From Eubacteriaceae bacterium (GTDB lineage Bacteria; Bacillota; Clostridia; Eubacteriales; Eubacteriaceae), in the NCBI GenBank assembly GCA_012522805.1, contig JAAYJS010000035.1:1-64000 (forward strand): a stretch of DNA of 64,000 bases, read 5' to 3'. The notes beneath the pieces were generated by a model that was not told the origin of the DNA, searched no databases, and saw only the letters and a program-made list of their open reading frames with translations. Of the stretch, positions 19,292 to 29,236 are shown in pieces. The first letter of the stretch is position 1; each line of letters begins with the position of its first letter. The translations under genes were made by a program, and so were the position numbers.

Positions 19292-19612
19292 ATGACAATA
19301 CAGCAAAACGAAATGGATGCAACTTTATTTTGCGTTAATTGCGATAAAGAAACAACCCATCGGGTTCATTACCGGGATGGTCAAATTAACAAAATTACTT
19401 GCTCTGAATGTAAGATGGCCATTCAGCTCAACCAAAAGTACATCGAAGAGCATATCAAGGAAGATTTTATCTCCAGAGTTTTAAGCAAACCGGGTAGAAT
19501 GACCCGGGAAATGGAGGCCGATTTATCAGCCTTTTTAAGATATTTACCCTATCGCATCGTCACCAAACCCTTTCGGGTTTATCAGGAATTCAACGAAGAT
19601 AAGGAAGAGTAA
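19292..19612 (+). CDS. Small zinc-ribbon-like conserved hypothetical protein
   Basis: FCVNCDKETTHRVHY...ITCSECKMAI paired CxxC motifs. Confidence 0.6.
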   Translation: MTIQQNEMDATLFCVNCDKETTHRVHYRDGQINKITCSECKMAIQLNQKYIEEHIKEDFISRVLSKPGRMTREMEADLSAFLRYLPYRIVTKPFRVYQEFNEDKEE

Positions 19613-19767
19613 AGGCTCACATGCAATGTTTACAAATGTCATCATGTAAAATGGAAACCGGTTTAGATGGTTGTACAATCCCCTAAAAGGGCGTGCTGCA
19701 ACCGAAGAATGTATGGGAGCGCTATACAAGAATGAAAATATATGATTTAATAAATTTGTGTATCTCT

Positions 19768-20259
19768 ATGCCCTTTCGTATCGGGCAAGGGTACGATGTC
19801 CACGCTTTGGTATCGGGAAGACCATTGGTATTAGGAGGTGTCACCTTGAACCACCCCATGGGGTTACAAGGCCACTCCGACGCCGATGTTTTGACCCATG
19901 CGATCATCGATGCTTTGTTGGGCGCTTGTGCTCTCGGCGATATCGGTAGCCATTTTCCCGACAGCGATCCCAGCTGCAAAGATGCAGATTCAGTGGCATT
20001 ACTGAAGAAAGTGGGCGATTTGTTACAAGATAAAGGGTACGGTATTGGTAATATCGATGCCACGATCGTAGCACAAGCACCGAAATGTGCGCCCTATTTA
20101 CCCGAAATGCGCAGGTGTTTGGCACAAGCTCTAAGAATGGAAGAAGATAACCTGAACCTGAAAGCAACCACCGAAGAAGGATTGGGTTTTACCGGAGAAG
20201 GCAAGGGTATCGCAGCGAAGGCTGTGGCCTTGGTGTATCGAGAGGAGTCGTCAAGATGA
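19768..20259 (+). CDS. ispF: 2-C-methyl-D-erythritol 2,4-cyclodiphosphate synthase
   Basis: [48 protein letters not shown]. Confidence 0.95.
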   Translation: MPFRIGQGYDVHALVSGRPLVLGGVTLNHPMGLQGHSDADVLTHAIIDALLGACALGDIGSHFPDSDPSCKDADSVALLKKVGDLLQDKGYGIGNIDATIVAQAPKCAPYLPEMRRCLAQALRMEEDNLNLKATTEEGLGFTGEGKGIAAKAVALVYREESSR

Positions 20260-20954
20260 TAGGAATCATAGCAGCCCTGGAAGGGGAAGTCTCAGCAATC
20301 AAAAAACAGATGACCGACAGCACACAGCAAAACCACGCAGGCTTGATCTTCAACAAAGGACTTTTACAAGGAGCGCCTGTGGTTGTGGTTCGGTGTGGGG
20401 TAGGTAAGGTCAATGCCGCCATGTGTACGCAAATTTTAGTGGACCTCTATCGGGTTGACGGCATCATCAACATCGGCGTTGCCGGCGGTGTCGCTGAAGA
20501 TATTCGCATCGGCGATGTGGTCATCTCATCGGACTCCGTACAATACGATATGGATGCCACGGCTTTTGGACATCCTCGGGGAGAAATCCCAAATATGCAG
20601 AGAACCTTTTTTCCGGCAGATACAGAATTCATCGCATTAGCGGAAAAAACTGCACGGGAAATGGGTTTTGCCGTTCGCGTCGGTCGCATCATGACAGCGG
20701 ATTTGGGTGTCAACTGTCCGGATCTTAAAAAAGAACTTTGCAATACTTTTGACGGTGTCTGCGTGGAGATGGAGGGGGCAGCGATTGCCCAAGTGGCTTA
20801 TTTAAATCGGATACCCCATCTCATTGTCCGGGCTATTTCCGATAATGCCGATGGCGATCTCATGGAGGATTACAGCCAAAACTTTAAACGAGCCGTCACC
20901 AATGCCACCGCCATGGTGGTTCAAATGGTTTCGGTTATGGCACAAAACAACTGA
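20256..20954 (+). CDS. mtnN: 5'-methylthioadenosine/S-adenosylhomocysteine nucleosidase
   Basis: [31 protein letters not shown]. Confidence 0.93.
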   Translation: MIGIIAALEGEVSAIKKQMTDSTQQNHAGLIFNKGLLQGAPVVVVRCGVGKVNAAMCTQILVDLYRVDGIINIGVAGGVAEDIRIGDVVISSDSVQYDMDATAFGHPRGEIPNMQRTFFPADTEFIALAEKTAREMGFAVRVGRIMTADLGVNCPDLKKELCNTFDGVCVEMEGAAIAQVAYLNRIPHLIVRAISDNADGDLMEDYSQNFKRAVTNATAMVVQMVSVMAQNN

Positions 20955-20955
20955 T

Positions 20956-22083
20956 ATGAGACATCGCAATACTTGGGCCGTTGTCAATCTGCAAAATGCC
21001 CGTCAAAATTTTAGGGAGATCCGAAAAAAGGTGGGCACTCAAATAAAAATCATGGCCATTGTCAAAGCCAACGCCTATGGACACGGGTTTCCCATGGTGC
21101 AAGCTTTGGTGTCGGAGGGAGCGGATATATTAGGTGTTGCCTTTGTAGAGGAAGCCCTTGCTTTGAGGCGACAAGGTTTAAAGGATATTCCCTTATTCAT
21201 TTTAGGGACCACCATGGTTTCGGAAATTGCCGAACTGGTGGACAACAACTTGACCCCGGGTGTCTATCAATACGAGTTTGCCAAAGCCCTCTCCGACTAT
21301 CTGTCCAATTTAAAACAACAGCGGTCCACACCTTATGCCATTCACATTAAAATCGACACGGGGATGGGCCGTCTCGGCTATATGCCCCAAGAGGCCGTAG
21401 AAGAAATTTTAAAAATCGCCGCCTTGCCCCACATTGCCATTGAAGGGCTGTATACCCACTTGGCAACCGCAGACGAAGCAGATAAAACTTATACACAATT
21501 GCAAATTCAACGCTTTCAAAAGGTCGTTGAAGATTTAAAGGAAAAGGGGATCAACCCACCCTTGGTTCATATAGAAAACTCAGCGGGCATCATAGAATTC
21601 GCCAAAAATTTATATACAGCGGTGCGTCCGGGTATTGTGTTATACGGCTATTATCCGTCTCAGGAAGTCCATACAGAAAATTTGCCCATCTTGCCGGTAC
21701 TGTCCTTGTACACAACCATCACCCATTTAAAGACCATTGCCCCCGGAGATTCTCTAGGTTACGGGCGCAGGTACATTGCCGAAAGTTCGCGTAAAATTGC
21801 GACGCTGCCCATCGGTTATTCCGACGGGCTGTCCAGAATCTTATCCGGTAAAGGCTATCAGGTTAAAATTGGAGATGAATTTGCACCGATTGTCGGCAAT
21901 ATTTGTATGGATCAATGCATGGTGGATGTCACTCACCTCGACAAAGTAGCCGTGGGCGATCGGGTTGAAATTTTTGGAGAAGATTACCCGGCAGATACCA
22001 TGGCTCAAGCCTTGGGTACCATCGTCTACGAGGTGTTGTGCATGGTTTCTGCCAGAGTACCGAGACAATACATAGACGCGTAA
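20956..22083 (+). CDS. alr: Alanine racemase
   Basis: AIVKANAYGHG PLP-lysine motif; KIDTGMGRLG. Confidence 0.95.
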   Translation: MRHRNTWAVVNLQNARQNFREIRKKVGTQIKIMAIVKANAYGHGFPMVQALVSEGADILGVAFVEEALALRRQGLKDIPLFILGTTMVSEIAELVDNNLTPGVYQYEFAKALSDYLSNLKQQRSTPYAIHIKIDTGMGRLGYMPQEAVEEILKIAALPHIAIEGLYTHLATADEADKTYTQLQIQRFQKVVEDLKEKGINPPLVHIENSAGIIEFAKNLYTAVRPGIVLYGYYPSQEVHTENLPILPVLSLYTTITHLKTIAPGDSLGYGRRYIAESSRKIATLPIGYSDGLSRILSGKGYQVKIGDEFAPIVGNICMDQCMVDVTHLDKVAVGDRVEIFGEDYPADTMAQALGTIVYEVLCMVSARVPRQYIDA

Positions 22084-22120
22084 GCGTTTGTGAATTAATA
22101 GATTTAGAAAAGGAGATGTT

Positions 22121-22936
22121 ATGAAAGACTTAGAAAAAATCGCCAATAAAATACGTTGCGATATTGTGAAGATGGTGGCGAAGGCCGGGTCCGGCCATCC
22201 CGGCGGATCTTTATCATCCGTTGAAATTTTAACCATGCTTTACTTTGAAAAAATGAAGGTCGATCCGAAAAATCCGCAAATGCCGAACAGAGATCGTTTG
22301 GTGATGTCCAAGGGGCATGCCACACCGGTACTTTATTCAGTTTTAGCGGCCAAAGGCTTCTTCCCGGAGGAAGAATTGGATCATTTCAGACAATTGGGCT
22401 CTATATTACAAGGCCATCCGGACATGAGAAAAGTACCCGGGGTGGAAATGTCCACCGGCTCTTTAGGGCAGGGGATCTCCACCGCTGTGGGTATGGCTAT
22501 TTCCGGGAAATTGGATCAATCCGATCATAGGGTTTACGCTATTTTAGGCGACGGTGAGTTGCAGGAAGGTCTGGTATGGGAGGCGGCTATGTCGGCGGCC
22601 CACTACAAATTGGATAACCTCATGGCCTTTGTAGACAACAACGACTTGCAAATAGACGGGGACATTCGAGATGTCATGTCTCCCTACCCCATCGTCGATA
22701 AGTTTAAAGCCTTCGGTTGGCATGTCATCTCGGTAGAGGATGGCAACTCCTTTGATTTATTGGAAAAAGCTTGGACAGAAGCCAAAGATGTTAAAGGTCA
22801 ACCGACCGTCATCATTTGTAAAACCGTTAAAGGAAAGGGCGTTTCCTACATGGAAAACGTCTGTGGTTGGCACGGTGTGGCACCCAAACCGGAGGAATTG
22901 GAAATCGCTTTGAAAGAATTGGAGTTGGAGGACTGA
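22121..22936 (+). CDS. Transketolase N-terminal subunit
   Basis: GHPGGSLSSVEIL; ILGDGELQEGLVWEAAM thiamine-PP motif. Confidence 0.95.
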   Translation: MKDLEKIANKIRCDIVKMVAKAGSGHPGGSLSSVEILTMLYFEKMKVDPKNPQMPNRDRLVMSKGHATPVLYSVLAAKGFFPEEELDHFRQLGSILQGHPDMRKVPGVEMSTGSLGQGISTAVGMAISGKLDQSDHRVYAILGDGELQEGLVWEAAMSAAHYKLDNLMAFVDNNDLQIDGDIRDVMSPYPIVDKFKAFGWHVISVEDGNSFDLLEKAWTEAKDVKGQPTVIICKTVKGKGVSYMENVCGWHGVAPKPEELEIALKELELED

Positions 22937-22937
22937 G

Positions 22938-23873
22938 ATGAAAAAATCGACAAGACAAGCCTATGGTGAGCATTTAAACGAGCTTTTCAAAAGCTATCCT
23001 AAAATGGTCGTGCTAGATGCCGATTTATCCGGCTCCACCAAGACCGCAGTATTTAAAAAAGAACACCCGGAGCGCCACTTTAACGTCGGTATTGCCGAAG
23101 CCAACTTGATGGGCGTCGCTGCGGGTTTAGCAGCCGGGGGTCAGATACCTTGGGCATCGACCTTTGCAATTTTTGGTACAGGCCGTGCATTTGAAATTGT
23201 ACGCAACAGCATTTGCTATCCAAACTTGAACGTCAAATTGGCCTTAAGCCACGCCGGTATTTCCGCAGGTGAAGACGGCGGCTCCCACCAAAGTGTGGAG
23301 GACGTTTCCCTGATGCGTTCCGTCCCCAATATGACGGTATTGGTGCCGGCAGACGCAACAGAAACCTGCCGGATGATGGAAGCGGCCATGGAAATTGACG
23401 GCCCCGTCTACATCCGTTTAGGTAGAATGGATTTGGAAGTTCTCTTTGATGAGGATTACGAATTTACAGTAGGCGAAGGCGTCGAATTAAAAATAGGCCG
23501 GGATGTGACGATCATCGCTATGGGGTTAATGGTGGAGCAAGCCATGATAGCCGCGGAATATTTAAAGGGCGAAGGCATCTCTGCAGCGGTCATCAATATG
23601 GGGTCTATCAAACCCATCGATGCCGACCTCATCGTTGAAACAGCCGCTAAAACCGGGGCGATCGTCACAGCGGAAGAACATTCCATTATTGGCGGTTTAG
23701 GTTCTGCGGTCTGCGAAGTGGTGTCGGAACGTTTCCCGGTACCCGTGGTTCGCGTCGGATTACAAGACACCTTCGGCCAATCCGGTAAAGCGCAAGACCT
23801 ACTGGAGCATTACGGCATGACTGCCGAAGCCATCGTCGCAGCAGCGAAGGAAGCAATAGACAAAAAAGTATAA
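22938..23873 (+). CDS. Transketolase C-terminal subunit
   Basis: DADLSGSTKT, FNVGIAEANLMGVAAGLAAGG. Confidence 0.95.
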   Translation: MKKSTRQAYGEHLNELFKSYPKMVVLDADLSGSTKTAVFKKEHPERHFNVGIAEANLMGVAAGLAAGGQIPWASTFAIFGTGRAFEIVRNSICYPNLNVKLALSHAGISAGEDGGSHQSVEDVSLMRSVPNMTVLVPADATETCRMMEAAMEIDGPVYIRLGRMDLEVLFDEDYEFTVGEGVELKIGRDVTIIAMGLMVEQAMIAAEYLKGEGISAAVINMGSIKPIDADLIVETAAKTGAIVTAEEHSIIGGLGSAVCEVVSERFPVPVVRVGLQDTFGQSGKAQDLLEHYGMTAEAIVAAAKEAIDKKV

Positions 23874-23949
23874 CCCTATCGGATTGCAATAACAGTCAAA
23901 ACGTTGACCGGTGCAAACCCGGTCAAACCTTTTGTTATGACCAACATAG

Positions 23950-23984
23950 AAAGTGCCTCTCCCAGTGAGAAGCACTTTTTTTGT
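23950..23984 (+). terminator. Rho-independent terminator after transketolase
   Basis: aaagtgcctctcccagtgagaagcactttttttg. Confidence 0.75.
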
Positions 23985-24098
23985 TTGTATGTAGGGCATG
24001 GCCAATCTATAAAATAAGAGAGCAATGCGCTTAAATTTTTAAGCTACCTGCCGATGGATATGGTATAAAATGAAACCATGCGGATAGGAGGTGTGACG

Positions 24099-25355
24099 AT
24101 GTTCAAACTGCTGATCATAGCAGATGATTTTACCGGAGCCTTGGATACCGGTGTTCAATTTGCCAATTTGGGCGCTCAAACGATGGTCGCGACAAACCAC
24201 ACAATAGATGACCACTTGTTGGATGACCAGTTAGAAGTATTGGTTCTCAACACGGAAAGCAGGCACTTGCCCGCCGATGAAGCCTACACCTGCGTTAAAA
24301 AACATATCGCAGGAGCAAAGGCATGTGGTGTTTCATTGATTTACAAGAAAGTGGATTCCGCCTTGCGGGGCAATATCAGCCATGAGATCAAAGCTTTGTT
24401 GGATCTTATTCCCGATAGACAGATACCCTTTGTGCCGGCGCATCCACGCATCGGACGCATTGTAAAAAACGGCTGTTTGTATATAGACGGCGTGCCCGTG
24501 GCCCAATCGGTATTTGGACAAGACCCCTACGAGCCGGTTCAGGAAAGCAATATCCTCAAGAGACTCCAAGAGGAAAGCGGAATCAATGCTCAACTGGTAC
24601 AAGGCCTTCATGTTGATGAAATGGGCCCCTCCCTCCTACTCTTTGATTGCGAGAGTTTGGAGGCTATGGGTGCCATTACAGACTATTTAGCTGACCGACA
24701 ATGGCTATCGGTTACCGTCGGTTGTGCGGGTTTTGGAGAATTCTTAGCCCAAACCATGTTTGCACATCAAACACCGATCGAAGTAACCCTGACCAAGCCG
24801 CTCATCGTCATCTGCGGTTCCCTCAACCCCATTACAATCCAACAAGTTCTTTACGCTGAAAGCAAAGGCATCCAACGTGTTTCTCTGACACCTCGTCAAC
24901 TTTTAGAACCCCATTATTGGGACAGCCAAGGGGTCCGGGAAGAGATCCACGGGTATCTTGCAGCCGCCAAGAACTGTGGCATGCTGATCTTTGAAACCTT
25001 TAACGATCAGGCGATGAGCTATTTATCGAAAATCACAGAAGTACAGGGCGGTTCCGATTTACGTTTTAAGATCGGCCAAGCTTTGGGAAACCTGTCCCGA
25101 CAACTTTTGGAGCACCGGCCAGCAACGACATTGTTGATGACCGGGGGCGATACCCTGCATCAATCCATGAAGGTGTTGAATGTCACCCAAATCAAGCCCA
25201 TTGTGGAAATCAGCCCGGGGGTTGTCTTCTCTGAATTGTCTTGGCAAGGCCAAACAATCAATATGATCTCAAAATCCGGAGGCTTTGGAAACAAAGAAAT
25301 TTTCGTTGATTTAAAAGAGCGAATTGAAAAGGAGAGTGCCGACAAAGGTCCATAA
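24099..25355 (+). CDS. Four-carbon acid sugar kinase family (DUF1537)
   Basis: IIADDFTGALDTGVQFA N-terminus; TGGDTLHQSMKVL C-terminus; next to pdxA-like gene. Confidence 0.88.
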   Translation: MFKLLIIADDFTGALDTGVQFANLGAQTMVATNHTIDDHLLDDQLEVLVLNTESRHLPADEAYTCVKKHIAGAKACGVSLIYKKVDSALRGNISHEIKALLDLIPDRQIPFVPAHPRIGRIVKNGCLYIDGVPVAQSVFGQDPYEPVQESNILKRLQEESGINAQLVQGLHVDEMGPSLLLFDCESLEAMGAITDYLADRQWLSVTVGCAGFGEFLAQTMFAHQTPIEVTLTKPLIVICGSLNPITIQQVLYAESKGIQRVSLTPRQLLEPHYWDSQGVREEIHGYLAAAKNCGMLIFETFNDQAMSYLSKITEVQGGSDLRFKIGQALGNLSRQLLEHRPATTLLMTGGDTLHQSMKVLNVTQIKPIVEISPGVVFSELSWQGQTINMISKSGGFGNKEIFVDLKERIEKESADKGP

Positions 25356-25414
25356 ACTGTCGTGAATAGGACGTGTTCGCAAAGCGTTTTTAAAGTTTTA
25401 GTGAGGAGACTATT

Positions 25415-26440
25415 ATGAAAAAAAGAATTGGGATCACCATGGGCGATCCTGCAGGCATCGGGCCGGAAATAGCGCTTAAAGTGTTCAACGATCCGAAGTT
25501 GTACCGACGTTGCCAACCCCTTTTGGTAGGAGATCGTTCCGTACTGGATTTTTATTTAAACAAGCATCCGGAAATCGATTTGAAGGTTCACGTTATAGCA
25601 ACCCCTGAAGCTGGCCGTTACCAATTCGGGTCTATTGATTTAATCGATCTATCCCTAGTGGATATGGAGACTTTTAAAGTGGGTGCGGTATCAGCCACCG
25701 GTGGCCATGCCGCCTTTGAATATGTCAACAAAGTGATCGATTTAGCCCTCGCAAAAGAAATCGATGCGACGGTAACCAATCCGTTAAACAAAGAAGCCAT
25801 GAACCTTGCCGGTCATCAGTACGCCGGCCACACGGAAATATACGCCCGGCGCACCCACACCGATCAATATACCATGCTGTTGGCCGACGGCGATTTGCGC
25901 GTTGTCCACGTGTCCACCCATGTATCCTTGCGGGAAGCCTGCGATCGTGTAAAAAAAGACCGGGTTCTAGAGGTGATTCGCATTGCCCACACAGCTTGTC
26001 AAAACTTGGGGATTAAAAATCCGCGCATTGCCGTGGCAGGTTTAAACCCCCATAGCGGAGAAAACGGGTTGTTTGGTAGAGAAGAAATCGACGAAATTAA
26101 TCCGGCGGTTGAAATGGCACAAGTGGCAGGCATCCAAGCCTTTGGCGCCTTGCCGCCGGACACGGTTTTCTCCAAAGCTAGGGGCGGCCTGTTTGATATT
26201 GTCGTCGCCATGTACCACGATCAAGGCCATATCCCTCTAAAACTCTTAGGCTTTGTGTACGATCGGAAAAAGAGCGCGTGGGCAGCCATCAAAGGGGTCA
26301 ACATCACCTTAGGCTTGCCGATCATTCGCACGTCGGTGGATCATGGAACGGCCTTCGATCAGGCGGGGCAATGGACCGCAAGCGCAGACAGCTTAAACAA
26401 TGCCATCGACTATGCCATTCGTTTGGCGGAAAACACTTAA
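25415..26440 (+). CDS. PdxA2-type 4-phosphoerythronate/threonate dehydrogenase (PdxA family)
   Basis: GITMGDPAGIGPEI; AGLNPHSGENGLFG; YHDQGHIPLKLLGF. Confidence 0.9.
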   Translation: MKKRIGITMGDPAGIGPEIALKVFNDPKLYRRCQPLLVGDRSVLDFYLNKHPEIDLKVHVIATPEAGRYQFGSIDLIDLSLVDMETFKVGAVSATGGHAAFEYVNKVIDLALAKEIDATVTNPLNKEAMNLAGHQYAGHTEIYARRTHTDQYTMLLADGDLRVVHVSTHVSLREACDRVKKDRVLEVIRIAHTACQNLGIKNPRIAVAGLNPHSGENGLFGREEIDEINPAVEMAQVAGIQAFGALPPDTVFSKARGGLFDIVVAMYHDQGHIPLKLLGFVYDRKKSAWAAIKGVNITLGLPIIRTSVDHGTAFDQAGQWTASADSLNNAIDYAIRLAENT

Positions 26441-26475
26441 CATTGGGCGACGGATGGCCCGACGTCTCAAATTTG

Positions 26476-26520
26476 AAGTCGAAACAAAATCAGGTTATCC
26501 TTGCTTTTGTTTCGACTTAA
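26476..26520. terminator. Terminator between pdxA2-like gene and ddh
   Basis: aagtcgaaacaaaa...ttttgtttcgactt inverted repeat. Confidence 0.65.
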
Positions 26521-26565
26521 CTTTCAATGCGACGGTACGGTATTGATTTTTAAACGCGGTGGCTT

Positions 26566-27552
26566 CTATAAATAATGGGCTCTGAGTTCTTCCGGTGTGA
26601 GGGGAGAGAGCAGTCCCGGTGCCACATCGAAAACGGTGTAGGCGCCGATTTCATTTTTTTGATTCAAGCGGTAGCATGCCCGAGCGTAGGCAACCGTTAT
26701 CGCAGCGGTAAACTCCGAGTTTTTGCCCAGATCCAAGGAAAACCGCATGAGTTGGTGATTGGAAGCATCCGGTGTGCCGGTAGTGCCCGATGCGATGACC
26801 TGTCCACCGTGGGGCATACCTTTGTGTTCCGCCTCAAAGGTGGCGTCATCGATAAAATGCACAATGGTACGGTACCCTTTAAAATAGTTGGGCATGGATA
26901 CAATGGCTTTCTCGACGGTATCGGCATCGGCAACATCCTGTAGGACGACGTAACATTCCCGCGTGTGTCGGGCATAGGTGTCCTCGCCGATATCCTCGCC
27001 TTTTTCAATCTGAGCGATCAACTCTGCATTGGGTATGGTGTATTGTACCGCCTTGGCAACACCGGGTATCCGTCTCAAGGCATCGCTATGGCCTTGGCTG
27101 ACACCTTTTCCCCAAAAGGTGTAGAGCTTACCATCGGTTAAAATACTCTGTGCCAAGATGCGGTTCAGAGAAAATAAACCGGGATCCCAACCGGTGGATA
27201 TAATGGCGGTGTGGCCTGTATCTTGGGCAGAAAGCTTAACCTTGGTAAAATATTCCGGTATACGGGCGTGGGTATCAAAGGCATCCACGGTGTTGGCATA
27301 GCGAGAAATTTCCGGACCTTGCTCGATGAGGTCCGTAGCTGAGCCACCACAGAGAATAGCGACGTCGATGTGTTCGGCATCCTTTTGCAAATCCGACAGA
27401 GCTCGTACTGCAGCACCATAGGTCTGTACGCTTTCTGCCGGTCGACGGGAATAAACCGCAAAGACTTCCATATCTGTTTGCTGGGCGACAGACAATTCCA
27501 CCCCTTTGCCGAGGTTGCCATAGCCGACGATGGCGATTTGTATTTTTTTCAT
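26566..27552 (-). CDS. ddh: meso-Diaminopimelate dehydrogenase
   Basis: IAIVGYGNLGKGVE...VDAFDTHARIPEYF...ISTGWDPGLFSLNR. Confidence 0.9.
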   Translation of the reverse strand: MKKIQIAIVGYGNLGKGVELSVAQQTDMEVFAVYSRRPAESVQTYGAAVRALSDLQKDAEHIDVAILCGGSATDLIEQGPEISRYANTVDAFDTHARIPEYFTKVKLSAQDTGHTAIISTGWDPGLFSLNRILAQSILTDGKLYTFWGKGVSQGHSDALRRIPGVAKAVQYTIPNAELIAQIEKGEDIGEDTYARHTRECYVVLQDVADADTVEKAIVSMPNYFKGYRTIVHFIDDATFEAEHKGMPHGGQVIASGTTGTPDASNHQLMRFSLDLGKNSEFTAAITVAYARACYRLNQKNEIGAYTVFDVAPGLLSPLTPEELRAHYL

Positions 27553-27804
27553 AGTAGTCTCCTCACTTAAGCTCATGTATAGTTTTAACTAGCTGTATTA
27601 TACTATCAGAGAGAAATGACTTCAAATTGTTTCTAAAAATGCGTTGGATGAATGGTGCTAAACTGACCTTTGTGGTTTTGGAAAGGGTGCTTGAGTCTTG
27701 AAACATCAACCGGGTCTTGCTGCCTTTGATTGATCCTCAACGGTTAGAAAAATGTATTGGAAACTTGTTTTAGAATGTTAAAAATAAGTAGAAAGAGGTC
27801 TGAG

Positions 27805-28950
27805 ATGAAGATAGTCATTGCCATGGACTCTTTAAAAGGGAGTCTGACATCAATGGAAGCGGGTCAAGCGGCAGCTCGTGGTCTTTTAGCAGTGGATCCG
27901 AAAACAGAGGTCATCGTGAAGCCCTTGGCGGATGGTGGGGAAGGCACTTCCCATGCCCTTATTGAAGGGATGAAGGGAGAAACAATTGAATTGCAGGTGA
28001 CAGGCCCCATGGGCAAACACGTCAAAACCACCTATGGTTACATTGGGGATACCCAAACAGCATTGATTGAAATGGCCTCTGCAGCAGGTTTGACCTTAGT
28101 CGAAGAATCGAACAAAAATCCGGCACGGGCTACGACAAGAGGGGTCGGCGAGATGATACTTGACGCTATGCAAAGGGGTGCTCGTCATTTTATCATCGGC
28201 TTGGGTGGCAGTGCCACCAACGACGGCGGCATCGGTATGTTAACAGCTTTGGGTTTTAGATTCTTAGATGAAAAAGGACGAGAAGTCGGGCAGGGGGCAG
28301 AGGCTTTAAGAAAAATAGAGACTATTCAAATAGATCAGAGAGATAAACGCTTATCCCAATGTGTCTTTCACATCGCCTGTGATGTGAACAACCCCCTTTG
28401 CGGTAAAAACGGTGCGACGTACGTATACGGCCCCCAAAAAGGCATCGAAGCAAACCGGCTAGAAGTTTACGATAGCGCCATGGCACACTACGCGTGGGTT
28501 ACAGAAAGAACTATTGGAGAAGACTGGTCGAACATACCGGGAAGCGGTGCGGCAGGGGGTCTGGGTTTTGCCTTTGTAGCCTTTTTAAACGGGACATTGG
28601 TATCCGGTATCGATTTGGTTTTAGAAGCCATTGAACTGGAGTCGGACATAAAAGATTCGGATTTGGTCATAACCGGTGAGGGGCGCTTGGATCACCAAAC
28701 GGCTATGGGCAAGGCCCCTATCGGTGTAGCCAAACTTGCAAAAAAATACGGGGTACCCACCGTCGCTTTTGCAGGAGTGGTGGGCGAGGGTGCACAAGCT
28801 TGTAATTTGGCCGGGATCGATGCCTACTTTCCAATTTTACGAGAGGTTACGCCTTTAGAGGAGGCTATGCAACCGGAAAGGGCACGAAAAAATTTAAGGG
28901 ATACGGCGGAACAGGTTTTTCGATTGATTGACGTGCTTAGAAAACAATAA
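27805..28950 (+). CDS. Glycerate kinase (GarK/GlxK type)
   Basis: IAMDSLKGSLTSMEAG; LADGGEGTSHAL; GLGGSATNDGGIGML. Confidence 0.95.
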   Translation: MKIVIAMDSLKGSLTSMEAGQAAARGLLAVDPKTEVIVKPLADGGEGTSHALIEGMKGETIELQVTGPMGKHVKTTYGYIGDTQTALIEMASAAGLTLVEESNKNPARATTRGVGEMILDAMQRGARHFIIGLGGSATNDGGIGMLTALGFRFLDEKGREVGQGAEALRKIETIQIDQRDKRLSQCVFHIACDVNNPLCGKNGATYVYGPQKGIEANRLEVYDSAMAHYAWVTERTIGEDWSNIPGSGAAGGLGFAFVAFLNGTLVSGIDLVLEAIELESDIKDSDLVITGEGRLDHQTAMGKAPIGVAKLAKKYGVPTVAFAGVVGEGAQACNLAGIDAYFPILREVTPLEEAMQPERARKNLRDTAEQVFRLIDVLRKQ

Positions 28951-29236
28951 CTATTAAAAATCTTTACTTAAATGATGCAGCAAAGATCTCCTTATATTAA
29001 ATTAGAAATCGCAAAGAGTTTACCTATTAGTCATTTTATAGATCAGAACGCCTCCTACCATATAAACGATACATGGAAGAATGTCGAAAGGTTTTTCAAC
29101 ATCAATTATTTGGTATGCTCATATAGAGAAAAAAAGAACATGATATGTGGTAACCTTTAAAACAAGAAGTACGATGTAGTTGACCAGCTTAAATTGACAA
29201 ATCATATTATCTAAAAAGAATTGGTGGAGTATAAAA

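Noticed and set aside
25415-26440. PdxA as vitamin B6 biosynthesis gene
   Set aside because: Adjacency to a DUF1537 kinase supports the PdxA2 acid-sugar role instead; no other pdx genes nearby.
28972-29160. 62-aa ORF upstream of the EVE-nuclease
   Set aside because: Short, no family match or convincing RBS; possibly spurious or a decayed fragment.
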